Assembly: GCA_009700365.1 (NCBI GenBank)
Contig: WLME01000082.1
Span: forward strand, 1 to 5,433
Length of the DNA stretch: 5,433 nucleotides
DNA from: Actinomycetota bacterium
GTDB lineage: Bacteria > Actinomycetota > Actinomycetes > Nanopelagicales > Nanopelagicaceae
Direction of reading: 5' to 3'
A program made the position numbers and the translations under genes. The stretch's first letter is position 1, and each line of letters begins with the position of its first letter. This document shows positions 1-4,889 of the stretch, one piece after another. The notes under the pieces were generated by a model, which searched no databases, was not told the origin of the DNA, and saw only the letters and a program-made list of their open reading frames with translations.

Positions 1-202
1 CGCTTCCCATTTCAGGAATCGAACCGAGGTAACCAAGATCAGAGTGATCAATCATCTCTCTAAGTGTTTGGCGAATCGGATCTGCTACTGGAAAATCCAT
101 TTCAGCCACAGGAAGCGGGAGAATCTCTTTTGGAAATGCACGCCACTTTTCACTCTTATGTGACTGTAATTCGCTGAGATCTAATGCCCGCAGGTCGCTC
201 AT
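1..202 (-). CDS. PatB/MalY-type cystathionine beta-lyase (PLP aminotransferase fold), N-terminal fragment
   Basis: Reading the minus strand from ATG at 202-200 gives 67 codons with no stop, running off the left edge. The visible N-terminus has the signature of the MalY/PatB branch of fold-type I PLP enzymes: a KW segment near residues 19-20, then LPLPVAEMDFPVADPI around 28-43, and DHSDLGYLG around 52-60. These match the family pattern of an N-terminal 'LP.WVAdMDF..a.pi' followed by 'GY'. Family members cleave C-S bonds (cystathionine to homocysteine, pyruvate and ammonia; cysteine desulfhydrase activity) in the cytosol. The PLP lysine and most of the enzyme lie outside the window, so activity and exact substrate cannot be judged. 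No Shine-Dalgarno is evident before the ATG; a CATACT element 6 nt upstream suggests a leaderless transcript. It diverges from the glycosylase gene across 54 bp. Family assignment is fairly sure, substrate is not. Confidence 0.8.
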   Translation of the reverse strand, partial: MSDLRALDLSELQSHKSEKWRAFPKEILPLPVAEMDFPVADPIRQTLREMIDHSDLGYLGSIPEMGS

Positions 203-208
203 AGACTT

Positions 209-214
209 AGTATG
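209..214 (-). promoter_or_regulatory. candidate -10 element for the PatB-like gene (leaderless start)
   Basis: On the minus strand CATACT (214 to 209) resembles TATAAT/TANNNT and ends 6 nt before the ATG at 202. This spacing would place the transcription start at or next to the A of the start codon, giving a leaderless mRNA, which is common in actinobacteria. Absence of a Shine-Dalgarno sequence fits. No convincing -35 was found. Tentative. Confidence 0.25.
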
Positions 215-241
215 TCACCGACCACAGTTCTAATCTATAAC
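212..241 (+). promoter_or_regulatory. candidate promoter of the glycosylase gene
   Basis: ATGTCA (212-217, 4 of 6 matches to TTGACA), an 18-nt spacer and TATAAC (236-241, 5 of 6 matches to TATAAT) lie in the 54-bp divergent intergenic region, placing a start of transcription near 248, just before the GTG at 257. It overlaps the candidate element of the divergent gene, so the two promoters would interfere or be co-controlled. Tentative, from pattern only. Confidence 0.3.
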
Positions 242-256
242 CATTAAAGTAGGTCT

Positions 257-889
257 GTGACAGTTTTTGCGGCCATCACCGAAGCTCAGATGAAAAAGAT
301 TGTGAAGGATTTATCTTCACGAGATCGCAGAATTTCACGAGTAATTGATGCTCACCCACTTTGTACTGTTGGGCGTAACCCAAAACCAGTAAGTCATTTT
401 GAAGCCTTGGTCGAATCCGTCATCTCGCAGCAACTTGCGGTGAAAGCTGCCGACACTATCTACGGGCGAGTTAAGGCCCTGGCAGGTGGTCGCGTTATTC
501 CGGGACGAGTTATTGAAATATCCGAAATCCAGATGCGTGAAGCGGGCGTATCTGGGGCGAAGTTCAAAACGATTCAAGGCTTAGCGGATGCTGCAATCAC
601 AAAGAGAATCAAGATAAACGCACTGCATGAAATAGATAGCGACGAAGAAATATTCAATCAGCTCACTTCGCTCTGGGGAATCGGTCCGTGGACTGTCGAC
701 ATGTTTATGATGTTTCAATTGGGTCGTCTGGATATCTGGCCAACTGGAGACCTAGGTGTACGTAGAGGTTGGGAAAAGATATATTCGCTGAAAGAAGAGA
801 TTGAGCCAAAAAATCTAGAGAAGAAAGGCGAAAAATTCCGCCCTTATCGAAGTGTCGTGGCTTGGTACTGTTGGCGAGCGCTCAGCTAA
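257..889 (+). CDS. DNA-3-methyladenine glycosylase, AlkA/MAG type (HhH-GPD superfamily)
   Basis: A 210-residue protein of the HhH-GPD base-excision repair superfamily, expected to remove alkylated purines such as 3-methyladenine from DNA (EC 3.2.2.21 class). Visible blocks are: SVISQQLAVKAADTIYGR at 54-71, matching the family's 'I.QQ.S..aA' segment; the helix-hairpin-helix LWGIGPWTVD at 139-148; the catalytic-Asp loop WPTGDLGVRRG at 161-171, with Asp165 the likely catalytic residue; and a C-terminal FRPYRSVVAWYCWRA block at 193-208. It is shorter than E. coli AlkA (282 aa) and lacks that protein's N-terminal beta domain, so it resembles compact MAG/Mag1-type enzymes. There is no iron-sulfur Cys cluster, arguing against an EndoIII/MutY assignment. 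The start is GTG at 257, with a weak AGG 3 nt upstream. ATG at 290 (residue 12) is an alternative, since homology begins later. Its 3' end overlaps msrA by 8 bp on the opposite strand. Confidence 0.88.
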   Translation: MTVFAAITEAQMKKIVKDLSSRDRRISRVIDAHPLCTVGRNPKPVSHFEALVESVISQQLAVKAADTIYGRVKALAGGRVIPGRVIEISEIQMREAGVSGAKFKTIQGLADAAITKRIKINALHEIDSDEEIFNQLTSLWGIGPWTVDMFMMFQLGRLDIWPTGDLGVRRGWEKIYSLKEEIEPKNLEKKGEKFRPYRSVVAWYCWRALS

Positions 890-1409
890 CAACTGCAGGA
901 AATGCCACGCCGGTTGATGAGTGGCAGTCGTATCCCTGTGGGTTCTTCTGTAAATACTTTTGGTGATATTCCTCAGCGAGGTAATACGGCACACCATCTG
1001 CGCTCTTGATTTCAGTAACAATGTCGCCAATTCCTTCGCGAATCAAAGCAGCTTGATAGACATCGCGAGTTATCTCAGCCTGTAATTGTTGAGATTCGGA
1101 AGTCGTGAAAATTGCACTTCGATACTGAGTTCCGATATCTCCGCCCTGCCGGTTAAGAGATGTTGGATCATGCATCACCCAGAATTCTTCAAGTAAACGG
1201 CGATATGTAACGCGAGCTGGATCAAAGGTGACCTCAACCATTTCAGCGTGGCCAGTTACTCCGGTGCACACCTGCTCATAGGAAGGATTAGGGCGAATAC
1301 CGCCCATATATCCAACGCTTGTTGACGTGACTCCTTCAATCTTCCAATAACGACGTTCTGCGCCCCAGAAGCAACCTGTTGCAAAATATGCTTTCTCTGA
1401 ATTCTTCAT
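882..1409 (-). CDS. msrA: peptide methionine sulfoxide reductase MsrA
   Basis: A 175-residue protein that reduces methionine-S-sulfoxide in proteins and free methionine (EC 1.8.4.11), normally recycled by thioredoxin. The hallmark TGCFWGAE lies at 11-18, with nucleophile Cys13. Further family blocks are GYMGG (33-37), YEQVCTGVTGHAEMVEVTFDP (44-64), the segment around DPTSLNRQGGDIGTQYRSAIF (81-101) and EEYHQKYLQKNP (146-157). Cys162 in the C-terminal tail (GYDCHSSTG) is the likely resolving cysteine; the second tail cysteine found in many homologues is a Phe here (GVAF), suggesting a one-resolving-Cys cycle. The length is normal. ATG at 1409 was chosen because the conserved domain starts a few residues later and a further upstream extension would read antisense through the tRNA. 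An AGG (1422-1420) sits 10 nt upstream; TAGGTT may alternatively be a -10 for a leaderless message. It converges with the glycosylase gene and diverges from tRNA-Arg. Confidence 0.95.
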   Translation of the reverse strand: MKNSEKAYFATGCFWGAERRYWKIEGVTSTSVGYMGGIRPNPSYEQVCTGVTGHAEMVEVTFDPARVTYRRLLEEFWVMHDPTSLNRQGGDIGTQYRSAIFTTSESQQLQAEITRDVYQAALIREGIGDIVTEIKSADGVPYYLAEEYHQKYLQKNPQGYDCHSSTGVAFPAVVS

Positions 1410-1417
1410 AGTCAGAT

Positions 1418-1423
1418 AACCTA
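1418..1423 (-). promoter_or_regulatory. candidate -10 element for msrA
   Basis: TAGGTT (1423 to 1418 on the minus strand) fits the actinobacterial TANNNT -10 pattern and lies 8 nt before the msrA ATG, consistent with a leaderless start. Only 27 bp separate msrA from the tRNA gene, so any -35 for msrA must fall near or inside the tRNA. The overlapping AGG could instead be a ribosome-binding site. Tentative. Confidence 0.25.
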
Positions 1424-1436
1424 CCCTTGTACCTGC

Positions 1437-1508
1437 GCCCCCGTAGCTCAGGGGATAGAGCACTGCCCTCCGGAGGCAGGTGCACAGGTTCGATTCCTGT
1501 CGGGGGCA
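1437..1508 (+). tRNA. tRNA-Arg (anticodon CCG)
   Basis: A complete 72-nt cloverleaf. The acceptor stem GCCCCCG (1437-1443) pairs perfectly with CGGGGGC (1501-1507), and the discriminator base is A1508. The D arm is GCTC/GAGC (1446-1449 and 1458-1461). The anticodon stem CTGCC/GGCAG (1463-1467 and 1475-1479) encloses the loop CTCCGGA, giving anticodon CCG (1470-1472), which reads arginine CGG codons. The variable loop is 4 nt. The T stem ACAGG/CCTGT (1484-1488 and 1496-1500) carries the loop TTCGATT. The 3' CCA is not encoded and must be added after transcription. It diverges from msrA across 27 bp, so its promoter must overlap the 5' end of the msrA coding region. No integrase or attachment-site duplication is seen beside it. 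Confidence 0.97.
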
Positions 1509-1592
1509 CACGCGATATAAATCACCTCAATTTGGGAAATCTCTTTCGCTTCCTTCTTGTTTAACAGAGTATCAACAGGGAGAATTAACCTC

Positions 1593-1621
1593 TTGCGCAG
1601 ATACTTTGGCGCACATTAATT
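1593..1621 (+). promoter_or_regulatory. candidate promoter of the WhiB-like gene
   Basis: TTGCGC (1593-1598, 4 of 6 matches to TTGACA) and TTAATT (1616-1621) are separated by 17 nt, which would start transcription close to 1628, about 18 nt before the whiB ATG. The remaining 1509-1592 stretch contains a pyrimidine-rich run (about 1540-1562) that may help end tRNA transcription, but no stable hairpin was found there. Pattern-based only. Confidence 0.3.
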
Positions 1622-1630
1622 CGAAGCTTT

Positions 1631-1638
1631 GAAGGGGG
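1631..1638 (+). promoter_or_regulatory. strong ribosome-binding site for the WhiB-like gene
   Basis: GAAGGGGG ends 7 nt before the ATG at 1646. It is the clearest Shine-Dalgarno in the window and decides the start of the WhiB-like gene. It contrasts with the weak or absent sites before the other genes, suggesting strong translation of this small regulator. Confidence 0.75.
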
Positions 1639-1645
1639 TAGAGCC

Positions 1646-1912
1646 ATGGACTGGAGACATCAATCTGCATGTCGCGATGAAGACCCCGAGCTCTTCTTCC
1701 CAGTTGGAAATACCGGGCCTGCCATCACTCAGATCGAAGAGGCTAAGAAGGTCTGTAATCGCTGCATCGTCAAGGATGCATGTCTTGCATGGGCCCTCGA
1801 ATCGGGTCAGGATGCTGGCGTCTGGGGCGGGCTTTCAGAAGATGAGCGTCGTGCGCTCAAGCGTCGTGCCGCTCGTAATCGTGCGCGTCTTGCAGATAAC
1901 GCCCAGAATTAA
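1646..1912 (+). CDS. whiB1: WhiB-family iron-sulfur transcriptional regulator, WhiB1/WblE-like
   Basis: An 88-residue WhiB-like protein. Cysteines at 9, 37, 40 and 46 form the C-X27-C-X2-C-X5-C set that ligates a [4Fe-4S] cluster, the same spacing as mycobacterial WhiB1. The segment DEDPELFFPVG (11-21) and the turn GVWGG (58-62) are family hallmarks, and the basic tail after SEDERRALKRR (64-74) is the usual DNA-contact region. WhiB1 in M. tuberculosis is an essential, nitric-oxide-responsive regulator that binds the primary sigma factor; WblE is its Streptomyces counterpart. The assignment to this subfamily rests on the very close N-terminal and WGG/tail match, plus a convergent PdtaS-like kinase gene, as in Rv3219/Rv3220c. 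Its own targets cannot be read from the window. Expression probably comes from its own promoter upstream. Confidence 0.93.
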   Translation: MDWRHQSACRDEDPELFFPVGNTGPAITQIEEAKKVCNRCIVKDACLAWALESGQDAGVWGGLSEDERRALKRRAARNRARLADNAQN

Positions 1913-1916
1913 TTCT
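1905..1916. repeat. 12-bp perfect palindrome at the whiB/pdtaS convergent junction
   Basis: AGAATTAATTCT is its own reverse complement. It covers the last codons and stop of the WhiB-like gene and fills the whole 4-nt gap up to the stop codon of the kinase gene. It is AT-rich with no GC stem, so it is not a classical terminator. A palindrome this size is expected about once by chance in a window this long; only its position is notable. Confidence 0.6.
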
Positions 1917-3389
1917 TTACGCACTCGGAAAAGTAAGTATCGCCCGAGTCTCTTTCTCATCTGAAATCAAAGTTAATTTTCCACGCAACTCATTTTCAGT
2001 AAGGGTTCTAACTATCTGAAGCCCTAAATTAGGCGAAGTTGAAATATCAAATCCGTCTGGGAAACCTACGCCATCATCAGAGATTGTCACTGAAAGTTCG
2101 TTATCCGTAGTTGCCGTATGTATTCCCAGAGCAGATCCCTCTTCGGCTAAACCATGTTCGAGTGCATTATGAATAAGTTCTGTGATCACAAGAGCCAATG
2201 GGGTTGCAATTCGAGGCTCTAGAGAACCAAGCTTTCCGGTTCGCTCAATGGTGAGCTCATTCATGCGGGGGCTTAGCTCGAGCGCATGCGAGACCAAACT
2301 ATCTAAAACATCATCGAAGGCCACCGACGAATCTCTGCTACTAGAAAGAGTCTCGTGCACAAGAGCTATCGATGCAATGCGTCGGACTGCCTCGTTGAGT
2401 GCAGCGCTTGCACCGGGATCTTCGATGCGGCGTGCCTGTAATCTGAGTAGTGCAGAGACAGTCTGCAAATTGTTCTTGACACGATGATGAATTTCTCGAA
2501 TGGTGGCGTCTTTTGTAACCAATTCTCTTTCACGTCTGCGTAGTTCGGTTACGTTGTTGAGCATAACAATTGCACCAATACGATCTTCGCCCTTTAACAA
2601 AGGAAGAACGGTGAAATCAATTGTTCCACCTTGATTTTCAATCTCAACGCGTTTGAGAAATTTTCCTGTAAGGCCCATAGCGATTGTTTCTTCTCGCGCA
2701 TCTGGCCGAACTCGATTAAGTGATTCGGCAATATCACCGAGAATGTGCCCCTCAACTTCGCTCATCCAACCTAAACGACTAAAAGCTGAACGTGCATTCG
2801 GGCTTGCATATGAAACAACTCCGTTAACATCAAGTCGAATGAGGCCATCACCAACACGAGGTGCAGGATCTAAGAGTGATCCAGCATCAAGATATGGAAA
2901 GGTTCCTTCAGCAATCATTCGGTAAAGATTATGCGCGATTTCACGATAATTTAATTCAAGTCTGCTGGGTTGACGCATTAACTCAGAATCGCGGTGACGC
3001 GAAATCACTCCAATTACATGTCCCTCAAACATGACAGGAATCGTCTCTTCTTTAACCATCTGCTCACCCATAGGTTCAGGTTGCGTGTCACGCACAATTT
3101 CAGCACCAGATAAGGCTTGATCGATATGTGGCCTAGATCCATATGTGATTTCGTCACCAATAACATCGTGAGGAAATAAAGTAGCAGCTGTTGTCGGGCG
3201 AATATGCGCAACCGCAACATAACCCGTCGGCCAACTTTTGAAGTCTTTCCGGAGGGGAACCCAAAGAATCAAATCTGCAAAGGAAAGATCAGATAAAAGT
3301 TGCCAATCTGCAATGAGTTCGCGAAGTCTGTGAATCTGTTCAGATGAGAGCGGGCTTCGGTCGCGAACGTACTCTTCTATTGATCCCAT
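1917..3389 (-). CDS. pdtaS: PdtaS-like cytosolic sensor histidine kinase (GAF-PAS-HisKA_2-HATPase)
   Basis: A 490-residue soluble histidine kinase with no membrane segment. An N-terminal GAF-like region (about 1-165; WQLLSDLSFADLILWV at 29-44) is followed by a PAS region (about 180-285; DGLIRLDVNGVVSYASPNA at 181-199). Next is a HisKA_2 phosphoacceptor helix, IREIHHRVKNNLQTVSALL (297-315), with His301/His302. The HATPase domain shows the N box ELIHNALEHG (404-413), the G1 box DDGVGFPDG (438-446) and LGLQIV (455-460). This closely matches M. tuberculosis PdtaS (Rv3220c), which phosphorylates PdtaR, an ANTAR-type RNA-binding antiterminator. No ANTAR regulator is in the window, so the partner must be elsewhere. 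It is the last gene of a tight minus-strand cluster: the upstream stop is 5 nt away, and its weak Shine-Dalgarno GGA (3400-3398) abuts that stop, indicating coupling. Domain calls are sure; orthology is likely. Confidence 0.93.
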   Translation of the reverse strand: MGSIEEYVRDRSPLSSEQIHRLRELIADWQLLSDLSFADLILWVPLRKDFKSWPTGYVAVAHIRPTTAATLFPHDVIGDEITYGSRPHIDQALSGAEIVRDTQPEPMGEQMVKEETIPVMFEGHVIGVISRHRDSELMRQPSRLELNYREIAHNLYRMIAEGTFPYLDAGSLLDPAPRVGDGLIRLDVNGVVSYASPNARSAFSRLGWMSEVEGHILGDIAESLNRVRPDAREETIAMGLTGKFLKRVEIENQGGTIDFTVLPLLKGEDRIGAIVMLNNVTELRRRERELVTKDATIREIHHRVKNNLQTVSALLRLQARRIEDPGASAALNEAVRRIASIALVHETLSSSRDSSVAFDDVLDSLVSHALELSPRMNELTIERTGKLGSLEPRIATPLALVITELIHNALEHGLAEEGSALGIHTATTDNELSVTISDDGVGFPDGFDISTSPNLGLQIVRTLTENELRGKLTLISDEKETRAILTFPSA

Positions 3390-3394
3390 AATTC

Positions 3395-3784
3395 TTATCC
3401 AAGCCAGTCTTGAATATTTTGAGATATCTCTTGCGTTGCAAACCAGGTGAGCTCTTCGCAGTCATCTGATACTTCAAATGCACACTCGAGATGATCCCAG
3501 GACAGTGCAGTAGTAAGAGAGATTGACATCTCGTGGCTTTCAGAGATCATGCTTTCTGGAATTTCGAAGGCAAGAACAAGCGCGGACCCGGAACTTTCTG
3601 CTTTCAAATCGATTGCATCCTCTGCAGCCACCATAGATAAGGTGTATTCAATTTCTTCTTCGTCGAGCTCTGAATTGTTGGAGAGAAATACTGCGGTGGG
3701 TGCATAAATGTCAGAGACATCGAAGGTGCGAGTCTCAATGAATTCGAGAACCTCAGTGGCTGTCATAGCCAAATATCCGCGCAT
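3395..3784 (-). CDS. small acidic conserved actinobacterial protein, DUF6912-like
   Basis: A 129-residue protein of unknown function. It is visibly rich in Asp/Glu, with no signal peptide or membrane segment, so probably cytosolic. From memory of the family, the opening MRGYLA, the middle EEIEYTLSMVAAEDAI (43-58), the strand-like ALVLAFEIP (68-76) and the C-terminal ELTWFATQEI (109-118) correspond to DUF6912. There the usual forms are 'MRVY.PAT', a 'DEELEYAA...A' block and 'L.WYATQE' near the end. This recall needs a profile search. The first Met is preferred over Met7 because the family begins with this MR-Y segment and an AGG lies 8 nt upstream (3795-3793). It sits 19 nt after the ATPase gene and 5 nt before the kinase gene, so it is almost certainly co-transcribed with both. 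I see no catalytic motif and assign no function. Confidence 0.82.
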   Translation of the reverse strand: MRGYLAMTATEVLEFIETRTFDVSDIYAPTAVFLSNNSELDEEEIEYTLSMVAAEDAIDLKAESSGSALVLAFEIPESMISESHEMSISLTTALSWDHLECAFEVSDDCEELTWFATQEISQNIQDWLG

Positions 3785-3803
3785 GGACTAAGCCTATAAG
3801 AGG

Positions 3804-4889
3804 TTATGAGGTGAACTGACCTGCAATTTCGGCGATAACTTTTCGCACAATTCCGCGTTCATTTGATTCCATGAGAGAACTCTCTTCAACTTCAGCCTTA
3901 AGAACTGACCTCGGGTCAAAGGGAAACTCGCAGATCTTTTCAGGGCGTAATGGGGTGATGATTTTCAAAAATCGCTCGGCGTTAGCTGACTCTCGCTTGC
4001 CTTGTTGTCTTAAAACATGAAGAAAGGTAAGTGGCGGTTTAATCGCGTTTCTCTTCAACTCCCCTGCAAAATTTTGCAGGCGTTCGAGCCCGACTCGATC
4101 AGATGGCCCCAGCACCATGAGGGAATCTGCATACGTGCTCACCCACATTAAAGCTTGGCCTGACCATCGTCTCCCAGAGAGCTGCGATGCAAAGTCATAA
4201 ATCACACCCAAATCCAAGACTATAAAGTCGAATTCATTTGATGCCCGATCTAATCTTTCAATCTCACTCACGAAATTTTCTTGCGTAATCTCGCTAGCCC
4301 AGAGATATTGGGAAACCTTGCTAAATTCTTGAGGAGCATTTAATCCACGTTGCCCAAGCAGACGAAAAATAGAAGGTGCGTATGCGTGCGCATCTACGAG
4401 AAGTGTTCGCTTTTCTAGCGCAGCAAGTTCAATGGAGAGATTAACCGCAAGAGTTGTGCACCCCAAACCGCCTGATATTCCACCTACTGCGATAATTTTT
4501 GCTGAACGAGTCACAGAATGCGTTCCTTGAGTGCGAATCATCGGTGAGCGAATCGAACCCCGCATAAGTGCAATGAGACCAAGAGCAGTTTCAGGAAGCG
4601 GTATAGCTTCAGGAAAATCTGACTTATTTTCTGGAGTTGTGTGGAGCAAAATCAACGTCTTCACGGATTCACTGAGTTCAGTAATTCCTGATTGCGTTAA
4701 CCCTTCGGAATCCACAGAGATAAGTAAGGTTGCATTCTGCGAATCTTGCGTGCCAATGTGGTCTTTAAGTGATTCGTAATCCAGGGCCCTGAAAAGCACA
4801 TTCCATCCTTGCGAAAAAAGCGTGCTTGCGACGAAGCCTTCGGAAGTTGAATCCCGTATTGAGGTAAGGACATCCTGTTGTTCAGCCAT
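3804..4889 (-). CDS. CpaE/TadZ/Ssd-like ATPase (MinD/ParA superfamily) with degenerate Walker A
   Basis: A 361-residue protein. Residues about 15-112 look like a divergent receiver-type alpha/beta domain (ATLLISV 53-59, VKTLILLHT 76-84, no clear phospho-Asp pocket), as found before the ATPase in CpaE. The C-terminal part is a MinD/ParA-like P-loop NTPase: GGISGGLGCTTLAVN (136-150) in the Walker A position, LLVDAHAY with Asp166 (163-170), and Walker B DFIVLDLG with Asp226 (221-228). Both lysines of the classical KGGxGKT motif are replaced (Ser139 and Cys144), a deviation also typical of actinobacterial Ssd/CpaE-like proteins ('GGxGAST'). Known relatives localise Tad/Flp pilus machinery or affect septum placement. 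The start overlaps the stop of the upstream SAF gene by 8 bp and lacks a good ribosome-binding site, suggesting translational coupling. Superfamily is sure; specific role is inferred. Confidence 0.85.
   Translation of the reverse strand: MAEQQDVLTSIRDSTSEGFVASTLFSQGWNVLFRALDYESLKDHIGTQDSQNATLLISVDSEGLTQSGITELSESVKTLILLHTTPENKSDFPEAIPLPETALGLIALMRGSIRSPMIRTQGTHSVTRSAKIIAVGGISGGLGCTTLAVNLSIELAALEKRTLLVDAHAYAPSIFRLLGQRGLNAPQEFSKVSQYLWASEITQENFVSEIERLDRASNEFDFIVLDLGVIYDFASQLSGRRWSGQALMWVSTYADSLMVLGPSDRVGLERLQNFAGELKRNAIKPPLTFLHVLRQQGKRESANAERFLKIITPLRPEKICEFPFDPRSVLKAEVEESSLMESNERGIVRKVIAEIAGQFTS
4063..4080. repeat. 18-bp perfect palindrome inside the CpaE-like gene
   Basis: CCTGCAAAATTTTGCAGG is exactly its own reverse complement and encodes residues around L271-G276 of the ATPase. 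It is AT-rich in the centre with GC-rich ends. No second copy was noticed in the window. With nine matched pairs, the chance of such a site in this length is roughly 2 percent under equal base use. Function unknown. Confidence 0.7.

Noticed and set aside
335..577. Minus-strand open frame inside the glycosylase gene
   Set aside because: Shadow of a well-conserved gene; the peptide resembles no family.
876..883. GAGCGCTC 8-bp palindrome at the glycosylase/msrA overlap
   Set aside because: Palindromes this short are expected many times by chance, and it has no loop or T run.
903..926. TGCCAC / GTGGCA hairpin just past the glycosylase stop codon as a terminator
   Set aside because: The 6-bp stem has a 12-nt loop and no following T run, and it lies within the msrA coding sequence; probably chance.
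1410..1511. N-terminal extension of msrA starting near 1511 (34 extra residues)
   Set aside because: The extension is an antisense reading of the tRNA-Arg gene, a known kind of spurious peptide (it contains CPRQESNLCT). The MsrA domain begins right after ATG 1409.
1540..1562. Intrinsic terminator after tRNA-Arg
   Set aside because: There is a pyrimidine-rich run but no stable GC stem immediately before it; not enough to call a terminator.
1437..1645. tRNA-Arg as an integration site for a mobile element
   Set aside because: No integrase, no duplicated tRNA 3' end and no composition change were found beside it in the window.
1629..1964. Longer plus-strand open frame overlapping the WhiB-like gene
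   Set aside because: It is in another frame of whiB, runs over the convergent kinase gene, has no recognisable domain, and the strong ribosome-binding site points to the ATG at 1646.
2182..2925. Two plus-strand open frames (2182-2487 and 2653-2925) antisense to the kinase gene
   Set aside because: They are Ser/Arg-rich mirror readings of a gene with clear domains, and no start signals were seen.
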